Shown here one piece after another: positions 7,739 through 16,108 of a stretch of 30,986 nt of DNA. Numbering within the stretch: the first letter of the stretch is position 1; the number at the start of each line of letters is the position of its first letter. The DNA lies in contig CAZAOY010000032.1 of the NCBI GenBank assembly GCA_964486925.1, positions 1-30,986 of the forward strand, given 5' to 3'. The notes beneath the pieces are model-generated. The model had not been told where the DNA came from. It did not search any database and saw only the letters and a list, made by a program, of their open reading frames with translations. The position numbers were made by a program, and so were the translations under genes. The DNA comes from CAZAOY01 sp964486925. Its GTDB lineage: Bacteria; Bacillota; Clostridia; Oscillospirales; Ruminococcaceae.

Positions 7739-7749
7739 ACTATACAAGA

Positions 7750-7782
7750 TTGGTATGCATAAGTAATATATATGCATACCAA
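7750..7782. promoter_or_regulatory. 12-bp perfect inverted repeat in the nox leader (operator or RNA hairpin)
   Basis: TTGGTATGCATA (7750-7761) is repeated perfectly in inverse at 7771-7782 with a 9-base spacer. It begins at or just after the predicted transcription start and ends 38 bases before the nox ATG. It could be an operator or a stabilising 5' hairpin. It does not match the Rex box (TTGTTAA...TTAACAA). Confidence 0.5.
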
Positions 7783-7819
7783 GATAAAAGCTATCTATAC
7801 AAAAGTAAGGAGAGTAAAT

Positions 7820-9154
7820 ATGAAGATTGTAGTATTAGGCGGAAACCATGCGGGAACAGCGGCAATTAATACGATTTTAGACAACTATGCGGGACATGAG
7901 GTTATTGTATTTGAGCAAAATTCAAACGTTAGCTTTTTAGGCTGTGGTATGGCGCTATGGATTGGCAAGCAGATTGACGGACCAGAAGGGTTATTCTATT
8001 CCTCTAAAGAAAAGATGGAGGAAAAGAGCGCTACAGTACACATGGAAACTACCGTTACAAGCATTGATTTTGACGGCAAGGTAGTCCATGCTAAAGGAAA
8101 GGACGGCAAAGAGTTTACACAGCAGTATGACAAGCTTATTCTGGCAACAGGATCGCTACCTATCTCTCCAAATATCCCTGGAAAGGATCTAGAAAACGTG
8201 CAGTTTGTTAAGCTGTTCCAGGACGCACAGGCTACAATAAAACGTCTAGAAAACCCAGACATCAAGCACGTTACTGTAATTGGTGCGGGATATATCGGCG
8301 TTGAGCTTGCTGAAAGCTTCCGTAGAGCGGACAAAGAGGTTCGTATGATCGATCTTGCACATACCTGTCTGTCGCGTTACTTTGATGAACCATTTACAAA
8401 GCTAATGAACGACAACCTTGTAGAACACGGTATCGCTACAAGCTACGGTGAGAAGGTTTTAGAGATTAAGGGAACTAACGGCAAGGTATCTGCTATCGTT
8501 ACCGATAAGGGCGAATATCCTACCGATATGGTGGTGCTTGCTATCGGATTTTTACCTAACACTGCACTTGGTAAAGACAAGATTAAGCTTCATAAAAGTG
8601 GGGCATATCAGGTTAACCTTCGTCAAGAAACCAGTATCCCAGACGTTTATGCAATCGGTGACTGTGCTACTGTATACGACAACTCTAAGCAGGATACAAG
8701 CTATATCGCACTTGCTACCAACGCTGTAAGAAGCGGTGTTATTGCGGGTCATAACGTTTGCGGAACTCCGCTTGAATCGGTTGGTGTTCAAGGTTCAAAC
8801 GGTATCTGTATCTATGGCCTAAATATGGTATCAACAGGAATGACCGAGGATACTGCAAAGGCTAACGGATTTAACGCTATCTCTACTAGCTTTGAAGCGC
8901 TTCAAAAGCCAGAGTTTATAAAGCACAACAACCATTCAGTTATGCTAAAGATCGTCTACGACAAAGACACCAGAAGAGTTCTAGGCGCACAGATCGCTTC
9001 TAAAGAGGACATATCTATGGCTATCCACATGTTCTCACTAGCTATCGAAGAAAAGGTTACCATAGACAAGCTAAAACTGCTTGACATCTTCTTCCTACCA
9101 CACTTTAACCAACCATATAACTACATCACCATGGCGGCACTTACTGCTGAATAG
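7820..9154 (+). CDS. nox: FAD-dependent NADH oxidase (probably water-forming)
   Basis: The protein has 444 residues, the usual length for the NADH oxidase/NADH peroxidase/CoA-disulfide reductase family. The N-terminal FAD motif is MKIVVLGGNHAGTAAI with the conserved His10. SFLGCGMALW supplies the redox-active Cys42, at the position expected for the cysteine-sulfenic acid of Npx/Nox enzymes. VTVIGAGYIGVELAESFRRA is the NAD-binding site, and IPDVYAIGDCATV is the second FAD motif. It oxidises NADH with oxygen (to water or peroxide) in the cytoplasm, giving an anaerobe a way to remove oxygen. Nox and CoA-disulfide reductase are hard to separate by eye. The start at 7820 follows AAGGAG; an in-frame ATG 16 codons upstream lies within the inverted repeat and has no ribosome binding site. 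Confidence 0.9.
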   Translation: MKIVVLGGNHAGTAAINTILDNYAGHEVIVFEQNSNVSFLGCGMALWIGKQIDGPEGLFYSSKEKMEEKSATVHMETTVTSIDFDGKVVHAKGKDGKEFTQQYDKLILATGSLPISPNIPGKDLENVQFVKLFQDAQATIKRLENPDIKHVTVIGAGYIGVELAESFRRADKEVRMIDLAHTCLSRYFDEPFTKLMNDNLVEHGIATSYGEKVLEIKGTNGKVSAIVTDKGEYPTDMVVLAIGFLPNTALGKDKIKLHKSGAYQVNLRQETSIPDVYAIGDCATVYDNSKQDTSYIALATNAVRSGVIAGHNVCGTPLESVGVQGSNGICIYGLNMVSTGMTEDTAKANGFNAISTSFEALQKPEFIKHNNHSVMLKIVYDKDTRRVLGAQIASKEDISMAIHMFSLAIEEKVTIDKLKLLDIFFLPHFNQPYNYITMAALTAE

Positions 9155-9183
9155 TAGTTGGGTTAAGTAAATAAAGATTAAAC

Positions 9184-9224
9184 ACGCCCTAAATGACGTT
9201 GGTCATTTAGGGCGTAAAGTTTTT
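9184..9224 (+). terminator. Rho-independent terminator of nox
   Basis: A perfect 14-base stem, ACGCCCTAAATGAC (9184-9197) with GTCATTTAGGGCGT (9202-9215), and a GTTG loop are followed by AAAGTTTTT. It lies between nox and the convergent toxin gene. Confidence 0.9.
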
Positions 9225-9267
9225 GCTTTTATTTAGATATAGCTAGAACAACTTTGTTATACAAATA

Positions 9268-9564
9268 TTATAACATCCACTCGTACTCCCTGCGAGCATA
9301 TAATATTCTGCGCACCTGAACAATATTACCTTTAATTGTATAAAACACAATATAGTTTTTAATATTTAAACACCTATAACCACGAAGCCTAAGCTGTGTG
9401 TCTTTTACTAATGGGCAACGCTTTGGCATATTTGCTAGGCTACCAATTTGTTCAAGGATTAGGTCATAGTACTTAATTGCTGTTTGCGGCGAGAGCCTGT
9501 TAAGATAATCGACAATATCCTTTAAATCATGCTTAGCGGCATTAAATATCTTGACACTATACAT
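9268..9564 (-). CDS. ParE/RelE-superfamily toxin
   Basis: The protein has 98 residues and the compact fold expected of RelE/ParE toxins. It has an N-terminal strand (MYSVKIFNAAKHDLKDIVDYL), two helices with MPKRCPLV, then LRLRGYRCLNIKNYIVFYTI and the C-terminal strand VQVRRILYARREYEWML. The R-G-Y-R and YIVFY segments and the terminal RRILYARR stretch resemble ParE-type toxins. Whether it acts on gyrase or as a ribosome-dependent RNase cannot be decided from sequence. Its ATG overlaps the last 8 bases of the antitoxin gene (ATGTATAG), which suggests translational coupling. It faces nox tail to tail. Confidence 0.88.
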   Translation of the reverse strand: MYSVKIFNAAKHDLKDIVDYLNRLSPQTAIKYYDLILEQIGSLANMPKRCPLVKDTQLRLRGYRCLNIKNYIVFYTIKGNIVQVRRILYARREYEWML

Positions 9565-9829
9565 TTCCTACTACATCCGATCTTAATTTTTTTGCATACT
9601 CAAAAAAATCCTCACCCTCATCACCATCTGCAATCTCTGCTTCAGCTTGTGCAAGCTTAGCATAGAGTTCAATCTGTGCCTGCTGTCTTTCATAAACCTC
9701 AATACTCATAATAACCATATCGCTAATACCATTTTTTGTAATGAACACAGGCTCTCGAGTGCCTCGACAAAAATCACTTATCTCATATAAATTATTCTTT
9801 AAATCTTTTATTGGTCTAATATTTAACAT
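9557..9829 (-). CDS. YefM/Phd-type antitoxin
   Basis: The protein has 90 residues. MLNIRPIKDLKNNLYEISDF, followed by REPVFITKNGISDMVIMSIEVYE, is the classical Phd/YefM N-terminal DNA-binding and dimerisation domain. The acidic C-terminal part (AQAEAEIADGDEGEDFFEYA) should wrap the toxin. The start is the ATG at 9829 with AGGAGA upstream; the longer open frame to 9904 runs into the upstream gene and has no ribosome binding site. The family represses its own operon by binding the promoter. Here the gene starts only 22 bases after the EAL-domain gene, so any autoregulatory site would have to lie inside that coding region. Confidence 0.9.
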   Translation of the reverse strand: MLNIRPIKDLKNNLYEISDFCRGTREPVFITKNGISDMVIMSIEVYERQQAQIELYAKLAQAEAEIADGDEGEDFFEYAKKLRSDVVGNV

Positions 9830-9851
9830 AAAAATTTCTCCTATCCATACC

Positions 9852-12659
9852 CTACTCCGCCTTAGGGGTGGCTCTAAACCTACATACGTCTGAACCTGTT
9901 CCACGGCAGTCTACCTCGGTTACTACAAAATCCCTTTTTGTGTACTCATATAGTATACCCGCAATAAAGCCTTCGTCGTATCTACAGATGGTTTCCTCTA
10001 AAACCTGTGCACCTGAACACTCTAGGTCCTCTCCTATTGCTACCGTTAAAGAGTTTGTTAACTTGTCAACCTTTTCTACCTTTAGGATACCGAGCTTTGA
10101 GATGATAAAGCTACGTTCAAGCTGTGATATAAACCTTTCAAAAGGAAGGGATAGATCTAGGTTTGCTTTGGCGAATATCCGCCCCGCTATCCTACCGGAA
10201 TCGATAAACGCCTCTGCCATCTCACCGTTACCATACCTGTCGTTTAAGATACCACGGATTGAGCATTGGAATAATCGATACACCGAAGCGGGTATAGTTT
10301 CATTAGGTAAAATCTTTCCAATGTTAATTCCACCGAGCCTTCGCAGATCAAACTCTGCCTTTGTCTGCACCTGATTGTCTGGTATAAATCTGTTGCCGCT
10401 ATTATGAAACTCACTAGCCGGCATAGGTTTTGCGTAGTAGTACCCCTGCACAATGTCACACCCAACCTGTCTAAGGAAGTCGATATGCTCTTTGGTTTCC
10501 ACGCCCTCCGCAACGGTATGTATCCTTAGCTTTTTAGCCATCTGCATAACGCTCTCGATAACCGCCTTAGATCTTGATTTATGGGTGTTGTCGATAAAGA
10601 AGCTTCTATCGATCTTTACAACATCTACAGGTAGATTTTTAAGCAGACCAAGGGAGGAGTAACCCGTGCCAAAATCATCCATAGAGAGTGAAAATCCTGC
10701 CGTGTGAAGGTCATTAATCAGCTTTTTAAGTACCTCCTCATTGTTAAAGATAATCGATTCGGTTAGCTCTATCTCGATATACTTCTTAGGTATGCTATAG
10801 CTGTTAGCAATCTCATTTATCTTTGATACAAAGCTCTCATCCGCAAGATGAAGCCGTGAGAAGTTTACCGAAACCGTTACAGCCGGAAGTCCCTGCTCCA
10901 GCCAGCCCTTAATTATAGTGCAGACATTTCTAAACATGTACATATCAAGCTTTGTAACAAACCCATCCCGTTCAAAGAGCGGGATAAAATCACCGGGAGG
11001 GATTATCCTTCCATCCGCCTCCTGCCAACGAACAAGCGCCTCCGCACCCACAATAACCTCACTGTACAAATCATATTTAGGCTGTAGATACACCTTAAAC
11101 TCGTTGTTAGCAAGAGCGTTATGCATCTTGTTTTCAATCTCAATATCTCTAAGCACCTGCTGTTTAAACTCATCGTCATAGTCACAAACCTTAATATCCT
11201 TCTTCTCTTTAACCATACGGTGGGCAAGGTTTGCCTTTTCTATAGCGCTGTTAACATCGGTTTCGCCCTTATCAAGGAAGTATCTGCCATGACGAAACTC
11301 GATACGGTGATCCTTAAGGATCTGCGACTTTTGTCCATTAAAGGTCGCTTCAAAGGGGTCTAACCCAAAGTCAATCTTCTTCATGTCGGGGTGAACAATA
11401 TCCAGTATTATAAACTCATCAGCAGTTACCCTAGCAAGACAGCCTAGTCCGTCAACACTCTTTTCCTGCATAATTATCTTTATAAAATCTCCTACAGACT
11501 TAACTACATCATCTCCTACATCAAATCCAAATAGCTCATTTATCATCTTAAAGTTTAAAATGTCTACCTTAGCAATCAAAAACTGTCTGTCGGGGTTGTT
11601 TCGCAGAATCCGCTCTACATCTAACTTAAACTTGTTAAGATTCGGCAGTCCTGTCAGCTCGTCATAGTAGGCAACACGCTCAAGCTGTCTTGTGTGTGCC
11701 GCCTTTTCTCTATCGGTTTTGTTATGCATTAAGAGTATGTATATTATAAACAGTATAAATACCACTATAATTGCAAAAGCGAGCCAAACCGCTCTATTGC
11801 TAATTGCAGTAGCCCTCGCCGCTATGTACTCCTCGGGTACTATAACAAAGATGTACCAGTCATTAACCCCGATTGGAGCGTAATGCATAAACTCAGAAAC
11901 ATTAGAAACCGATAGTTTAAGGTAGCCCGATCCCTTTTCTTCAATGCTACGCATCATCTGATCCTTTGTTTTGTACTCTAAAAAGTTAGCATTTTCAAGC
12001 CCTTTAAAGAGATTGTCAACCTTAAATTGGTTTACAAGTAGAGCGTATTCGTTATCAGGCTTTACGATAATATTTCCGTCGTGGTCGGTAACATAAACAA
12101 ACCCTCTCCCACCAAAGGATGTTAGAAACAACTCACTAAGCTTTTGGGTTGTATATGAACCAACAAGCACCCCTGATATGGTACCGTTTGTATATATAGG
12201 TGTAGCTATAGGTATTACTGTGGCGTCCCTTACCCTAGATTTTATAGGACTACCCACCACCGTTTCACCGCTTAGAGCCTTTTTATAGTACTCTCTATCC
12301 ATAAGCGAAACGGTTTCACCACTGCTAACCCGACCTTCGCCCTTTGTGTTGGCGACAATAACATATTCAAAATCGGTATTCTTAACAAGATCCTCTGCCG
12401 CAGACATTACAGCGTCCTTAGTAAGATCCATCGATCCCGCTATATACGCAAAATTTTTGACAGTGCTAATATCCGATGAGATCTTTGATGAAATGTTAAA
12501 CTTTTGCTGTTCGGTTACCTCGTTTAAGGTTTCTAAGATAGAGCCCGAAAGGTCGTACCTTAGCGCCTTGTTATACATTATAAAACCGTAAACAATTGTA
12601 CAGATAATTAATGCAGAAAGAATTGCCGTTATAAATAGTTTGCTTTTTTTAACCTTCAA
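9852..12659 (-). CDS. Cache-GGDEF(degenerate)-EAL-V4R protein, probable c-di-GMP phosphodiesterase
   Basis: The protein has about 935 residues. It has TM1 (9-29), an extracellular Cache sensor (about 30-280), TM2 (288-311), a GGDEF domain (about 330-495), an EAL domain (about 510-760) and a C-terminal V4R domain (about 800-935). The GGDEF signature is replaced by TADEF (412-416), so cyclase activity is unlikely. The EAL domain looks active: EALVRW (540-545), DDFGTGYSSL, VKIDRSFF and AEGVE are intact. The V4R part carries Cys881, Cys892 (CRYDEGFIAG), Cys918 and Cys926 (CRGTGSDVCRF), the usual cysteine layout of this small-ligand or metal-binding domain. The start is taken as TTG at 12659, because AGGTAGGAG lies five bases upstream; an in-frame GTG at 12689 has no ribosome binding site. 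It lies 63 bases after the cyclase gene and 22 before the antitoxin. Confidence 0.92.
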   Translation of the reverse strand: MKVKKSKLFITAILSALIICTIVYGFIMYNKALRYDLSGSILETLNEVTEQQKFNISSKISSDISTVKNFAYIAGSMDLTKDAVMSAAEDLVKNTDFEYVIVANTKGEGRVSSGETVSLMDREYYKKALSGETVVGSPIKSRVRDATVIPIATPIYTNGTISGVLVGSYTTQKLSELFLTSFGGRGFVYVTDHDGNIIVKPDNEYALLVNQFKVDNLFKGLENANFLEYKTKDQMMRSIEEKGSGYLKLSVSNVSEFMHYAPIGVNDWYIFVIVPEEYIAARATAISNRAVWLAFAIIVVFILFIIYILLMHNKTDREKAAHTRQLERVAYYDELTGLPNLNKFKLDVERILRNNPDRQFLIAKVDILNFKMINELFGFDVGDDVVKSVGDFIKIIMQEKSVDGLGCLARVTADEFIILDIVHPDMKKIDFGLDPFEATFNGQKSQILKDHRIEFRHGRYFLDKGETDVNSAIEKANLAHRMVKEKKDIKVCDYDDEFKQQVLRDIEIENKMHNALANNEFKVYLQPKYDLYSEVIVGAEALVRWQEADGRIIPPGDFIPLFERDGFVTKLDMYMFRNVCTIIKGWLEQGLPAVTVSVNFSRLHLADESFVSKINEIANSYSIPKKYIEIELTESIIFNNEEVLKKLINDLHTAGFSLSMDDFGTGYSSLGLLKNLPVDVVKIDRSFFIDNTHKSRSKAVIESVMQMAKKLRIHTVAEGVETKEHIDFLRQVGCDIVQGYYYAKPMPASEFHNSGNRFIPDNQVQTKAEFDLRRLGGINIGKILPNETIPASVYRLFQCSIRGILNDRYGNGEMAEAFIDSGRIAGRIFAKANLDLSLPFERFISQLERSFIISKLGILKVEKVDKLTNSLTVAIGEDLECSGAQVLEETICRYDEGFIAGILYEYTKRDFVVTEVDCRGTGSDVCRFRATPKAE

Positions 12660-12673
12660 AATAACTCCTACCT
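12660..12673 (-). promoter_or_regulatory. Ribosome binding site that fixes a TTG start for the EAL gene
   Basis: Read on the minus strand, AGGTAGGAG (12673-12665) is followed by a 5-base spacer and TTG-AAG-GTT. The upstream in-frame GTG lacks any Shine-Dalgarno match. Confidence 0.75.
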
Positions 12674-12722
12674 CTCTAGTTATTTTCACCTACTTTGTAC
12701 TATACAGTATTACCCAGACTTG

Positions 12723-15389
12723 CTAAGGATTTAAACAGCTGTCGTTTGAGCTTTGATTAATGTATTCCGAAATATCAACACTGCTTATTAGATACGCTTT
12801 TTTACCGTTAGTCCAGTCGATTAGTGAAGCGGTGGTTTTAGAGCAGATGTTGTATTTCTTGTTATCTATCTCCACAGAGTGTCTTGTAACATCTCCAATT
12901 ATCCCTTTGGTAGGGCAGTTTTCACATATCGTATCACGACCCATAAACGCCTTATAACACAGATCCCCAACCTTTGCACCACCCGATATCTTCTCAATAT
13001 TACGGTTTTGAAATAGCAAAGTAAAGCTTTCCTTATCCACCACATATGCATAGCTATCAAGGTTATTAAGGATTGCTAACAGTGACTGGTAGTTGTTCTG
13101 TGACGACTCTAGTAAACGCTGTCTGGAGATAAAGGTAGACAGTACATTACAAACCACATCAAGCTCTTCAATCTCAAAATCGGCGAACTCCCGTTTAGTT
13201 TCACATTCTTCAAAACCAATAAAACCAACCAGCCTGCCTCCTTCAAACATACCATAGCTAAACATGGATTTTATCCCTCTAAGCTTTACCATCTGCTGTT
13301 CTACATCCGAAAGCTTGCTTGCGTCCTGCAAAATAAAACATCGGTTAACATAAAAATAACGTGTAATAATAGCCAGTGTTTCCACCGCAATCTTAGGCAT
13401 AACCTTCTTAAAGGATGGCACGCCATGCATGGTGCACTCAACGGTGTTAACATACCACCTACCGTCATCGCTAATCTCATAGACACATCCACGACTTAGG
13501 TTAAAGTAATCGGTCATTAGCTCTATAGCCGAGCTAATAGCGGTTTTAGTATCAGGTGAGCTGTAAAGTATTCTAAACAGATACTCTACCCTGTTCTCTT
13601 TAAAGCTTTTGTTTGGCAACCTGTCGTATAGATCCTTCTTTGCTCTAGCAGAATGGTAATGTACACCCTCTTGCCCGTTGTAGATGGTAAAGGAGTCCTT
13701 ACCGCTATCCTTTGTGATATACATAGCCGTATCGGCATTTCTGTACAAGGTTTCAAAGTCACTCCCGCTGTCAGGGCAGATAGCGATACCGATACTGGCA
13801 GAGATACTACAGGAGGTATTGTTCTCCTTAAAGGTATTTCTAAAGGCTTTGTTAACATCATTCGCCTTGCTAATCACAATCTCCATGTTAGTGATACCTT
13901 TAATAAATACAAAGAACTCATCACCGCCTACCCTTCCGATTATATCATTGGTGCGAAAGAGCATCTTTAGCTTGTCTGCAAGGCTAGTAAGCACAATATC
14001 CCCCGACAGATGGCCTAATTTGTCGTTAATATCCTTAAAATTATCTACGTCAATAATAAATAACGCATGCTTTTCTCCCTTTGGAAGGTTTGCAATCTCC
14101 TCTTTAATAAGGGTTTCGGTGGTAGCCTTGTTGCAAAGTCCCGTCAGTGGGTCACGTTCTGCCTTTTGCTTTAATTCAAGCTGTGACATCTTTTTGGCAT
14201 GGATATCCTTGACATAGGTAAAGCCCTTAATATCGTCGGTTTTCATATCCCTATAAAGGCTTGTAATCGCCCTAACCCATATAAACTCTTCGTCCTTAAC
14301 AAGCTTACGAAAATCGATAACCACCTCATGCTTGCCCGCTTCAAATGCGTTTAACATAGCCTCAATGTTGGTATGGCTGGCATGCATCTTAACGTCATCC
14401 GGATGGACTATTGTTTTGTTAATAAACTGTGCAAGCTCGGTGTAGCTGTATTCACGATCTTCAAAGAGTTTGGAGTTGGCTTCATAAATGCTTATAACCT
14501 TATCTTTAGTAAGATTGTATTCAAAGGTAGCGGTAGAATCGGCTAACACTGCCGCTCTAAACTGCTGTTCTTGTGCCACTGCCGAGGACAAGCGCTCAAG
14601 CTTTGTGTGTTGCTTTGTAATATCTGTCATCCTTCCCACCGCTCTGGTAGGCACACCGTCAGCGTTGCAGATTACGTTATAATGGTAAAGATACCAAACT
14701 TCATCGCCGTTAGGTAGGATAAAATGGATCTCCTCCTCCATAATATCCTTTGTGACATTTTGAAATCGGTTTTTATATAGATTAACGCTGTCTTGCGCTA
14801 TAACGCCCTTGCTAAGCAGTGATTTAGGATAATCCTTTAGCACTGCATCGATACCTAGGCGGTCTGCAAAGTTTTGGGAGTAGCGTATAGTGTTAGTTAA
14901 AAGGTTACAGTCAAAGAACGCGTCATCGGTAAGGCTGGAGATTAGCGCATTAAACTGCTGTTCACGCTCTAGATGTTCTAGTGCTTCCATATGATCAGAC
15001 ATATCTACTATGACTATGTAGATATTGCTAGTACCATCATCGTTATGCATTAGTCTACCGCTAAAATGAGCCCAGATATACCCCTTGTGTTTGTTCACAA
15101 TACGGGTTTTTACGCTAAATGCCCCACTTTCTGCCATCTGTCTGGTAGCTTCCTTAGCCGCACTCTCCCTATCATCTGGGTGCAACGCTTCTACCCCGCC
15201 TTCGGGAAATAGCTCCTTGTGCTCCTGTTCGGTGTAGCCTATTAGGTCGAAAAATCCTTGGTTAGCATAGATAAAGGTAAACTGCGGATTAGCCTGTGTT
15301 ATGCAGATACCCCCTGGTATGGCTGATATTAAGGCTTCATACCTACTAAGCGTTAATGTTTGTGCGTTAATCTTTGGCACTTTATCCAT
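12723..15389 (-). CDS. Multi-sensor diguanylate cyclase (PAS-PAS-PAS-GGDEF-GAF-PAS)
   Basis: The 888-residue protein has no membrane segment and is likely cytoplasmic. Three PAS-like domains (about 15-135, 145-260 and 280-395) precede a GGDEF domain (about 405-570). The active-site GGDEF (488-492) is intact, and an RxxD product-inhibition site (Arg479-Thr-Asn-Asp482) lies the canonical five residues before it. The enzyme should therefore make c-di-GMP with feedback control. A GAF-like domain follows (about 600-755), then a fourth PAS (about 765-875) with a cysteine cluster: Cys811, Cys822, Cys825 (CENCP) and Cys849. The ATG at 15389 has GGGGGAGGG upstream. It is the first gene of the putative cyclase, phosphodiesterase, antitoxin, toxin run. 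Confidence 0.93.
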   Translation of the reverse strand: MDKVPKINAQTLTLSRYEALISAIPGGICITQANPQFTFIYANQGFFDLIGYTEQEHKELFPEGGVEALHPDDRESAAKEATRQMAESGAFSVKTRIVNKHKGYIWAHFSGRLMHNDDGTSNIYIVIVDMSDHMEALEHLEREQQFNALISSLTDDAFFDCNLLTNTIRYSQNFADRLGIDAVLKDYPKSLLSKGVIAQDSVNLYKNRFQNVTKDIMEEEIHFILPNGDEVWYLYHYNVICNADGVPTRAVGRMTDITKQHTKLERLSSAVAQEQQFRAAVLADSTATFEYNLTKDKVISIYEANSKLFEDREYSYTELAQFINKTIVHPDDVKMHASHTNIEAMLNAFEAGKHEVVIDFRKLVKDEEFIWVRAITSLYRDMKTDDIKGFTYVKDIHAKKMSQLELKQKAERDPLTGLCNKATTETLIKEEIANLPKGEKHALFIIDVDNFKDINDKLGHLSGDIVLTSLADKLKMLFRTNDIIGRVGGDEFFVFIKGITNMEIVISKANDVNKAFRNTFKENNTSCSISASIGIAICPDSGSDFETLYRNADTAMYITKDSGKDSFTIYNGQEGVHYHSARAKKDLYDRLPNKSFKENRVEYLFRILYSSPDTKTAISSAIELMTDYFNLSRGCVYEISDDGRWYVNTVECTMHGVPSFKKVMPKIAVETLAIITRYFYVNRCFILQDASKLSDVEQQMVKLRGIKSMFSYGMFEGGRLVGFIGFEECETKREFADFEIEELDVVCNVLSTFISRQRLLESSQNNYQSLLAILNNLDSYAYVVDKESFTLLFQNRNIEKISGGAKVGDLCYKAFMGRDTICENCPTKGIIGDVTRHSVEIDNKKYNICSKTTASLIDWTNGKKAYLISSVDISEYINQSSNDSCLNP

Positions 15390-15512
15390 GGATAACCCTC
15401 CCCCGCGGTTATGACAACTGTTCGCTACATACCGAAATACAATCCGTTTACCGATCTATCAAAGACATTAGATGTTTAATTTGCAGTTAATTTACTACTA
15501 TATAATAAATAT

Positions 15513-15541
15513 ATTATAACATAGAATAGTAGATTAATCAA
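15513..15541 (-). promoter_or_regulatory. SigA-type promoter of the diguanylate cyclase gene (possibly of the whole run)
   Basis: On the minus strand: TTGATT (15541-15536), 17 bases, TATAAT (15518-15513). The predicted leader is about 115 bases. Inverted arms CTACTAT (15495-15501) and ATAGTAG (15526-15532) flank the -10 box and could form an operator. Confidence 0.7.
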
Positions 15542-15939
15542 TAAATTATTAATATTTTTACAATTATACTAACTTAGTAACAAAAAAATCTTGTAGTATT
15601 AATTTTGCTATGAGGTATTTAACTAAAATAATTATAAAAGTAAACAAAAAGTAAATTTTATTTTTACGACAAGCCTCTATAAATATATCGATTCATCTTA
15701 TTCAGCTTTGTATAGGCATTATCCCTGTGCCCACATAAGCGAATCCTTTGCGAATATCACTAGCAATATTGTATTTGGACAAAGATGTTTCTAATAAAAT
15801 TTTTTGTCTAATATCACAAAACCCAGCATTTCTTCATTCACAAATCTACTAAACCATCTTGATTACCTTTCCCATCTTTGTTAACCATAAATTTAATTAT
15901 GTTATCCCAAATCATCCTATTAAAACGCAAAAATAACAG

Positions 15940-15968
15940 TTGCAAATAGTTACAATTTATGTTACAAT
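15940..15968 (+). promoter_or_regulatory. Orphan SigA-like promoter on the plus strand
   Basis: TTGCAA (15940-15945), 17 bases, TACAAT (15963-15968). No plus-strand gene follows until 17133. A hairpin (16010-16037) followed by a T-rich stretch lies about 35 bases beyond the predicted start, so a very short RNA is conceivable. It may also be chance in AT-rich DNA. Confidence 0.3.
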
Positions 15969-16002
15969 ATAGTAACAACAAAGATATTTTTCTATATTAA
16001 TG

Positions 16003-16037
16003 CAAAAAAGCACACCCGACTATACTGCCTAGTGTGC
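16003..16037 (-). terminator. Rho-independent terminator downstream of sigG
   Basis: On the minus strand, GCACAC (16037-16032) pairs with GTGTGC (16015-16010), followed by six Ts. It lies about 70 bases after the sigG stop codon. Confidence 0.65.
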
Positions 16038-16108
16038 ATTTTGGTGGTTTTATTAGAGCCGGAAAACGGTTTAGGTTTATCCTACCCGCTTGGTGGCTAT
16101 TTCTAGAA

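Larger units (their letters stand above)
15390..16108. other. 719-base AT-rich intergenic region between the cyclase gene and sigG
   Basis: No convincing gene was found. It contains the cyclase promoter (15513-15541), an inverted repeat across it, a minus-strand terminator for sigG (16003-16037) and a consensus-like plus-strand promoter (15940-15968) with no gene after it. On the minus strand a 43-codon open frame (15702-15833) ends in KGFAYVGTGIMPIQS; it has no start codon or ribosome binding site in a suitable place. It could be a decayed gene remnant or chance. Confidence 0.6.

Noticed and set aside
7750..7782. Rex operator for nox
   Set aside because: The palindrome TTGGTATGCATA does not fit the Rex consensus TTGTTAA...TTAACAA.
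15702..15833. 43-codon minus-strand open frame ending GFAYVGTGIMPIQS
   Set aside because: No usable start codon or Shine-Dalgarno, and frames of this length are expected by chance. Mentioned as a possible remnant only.
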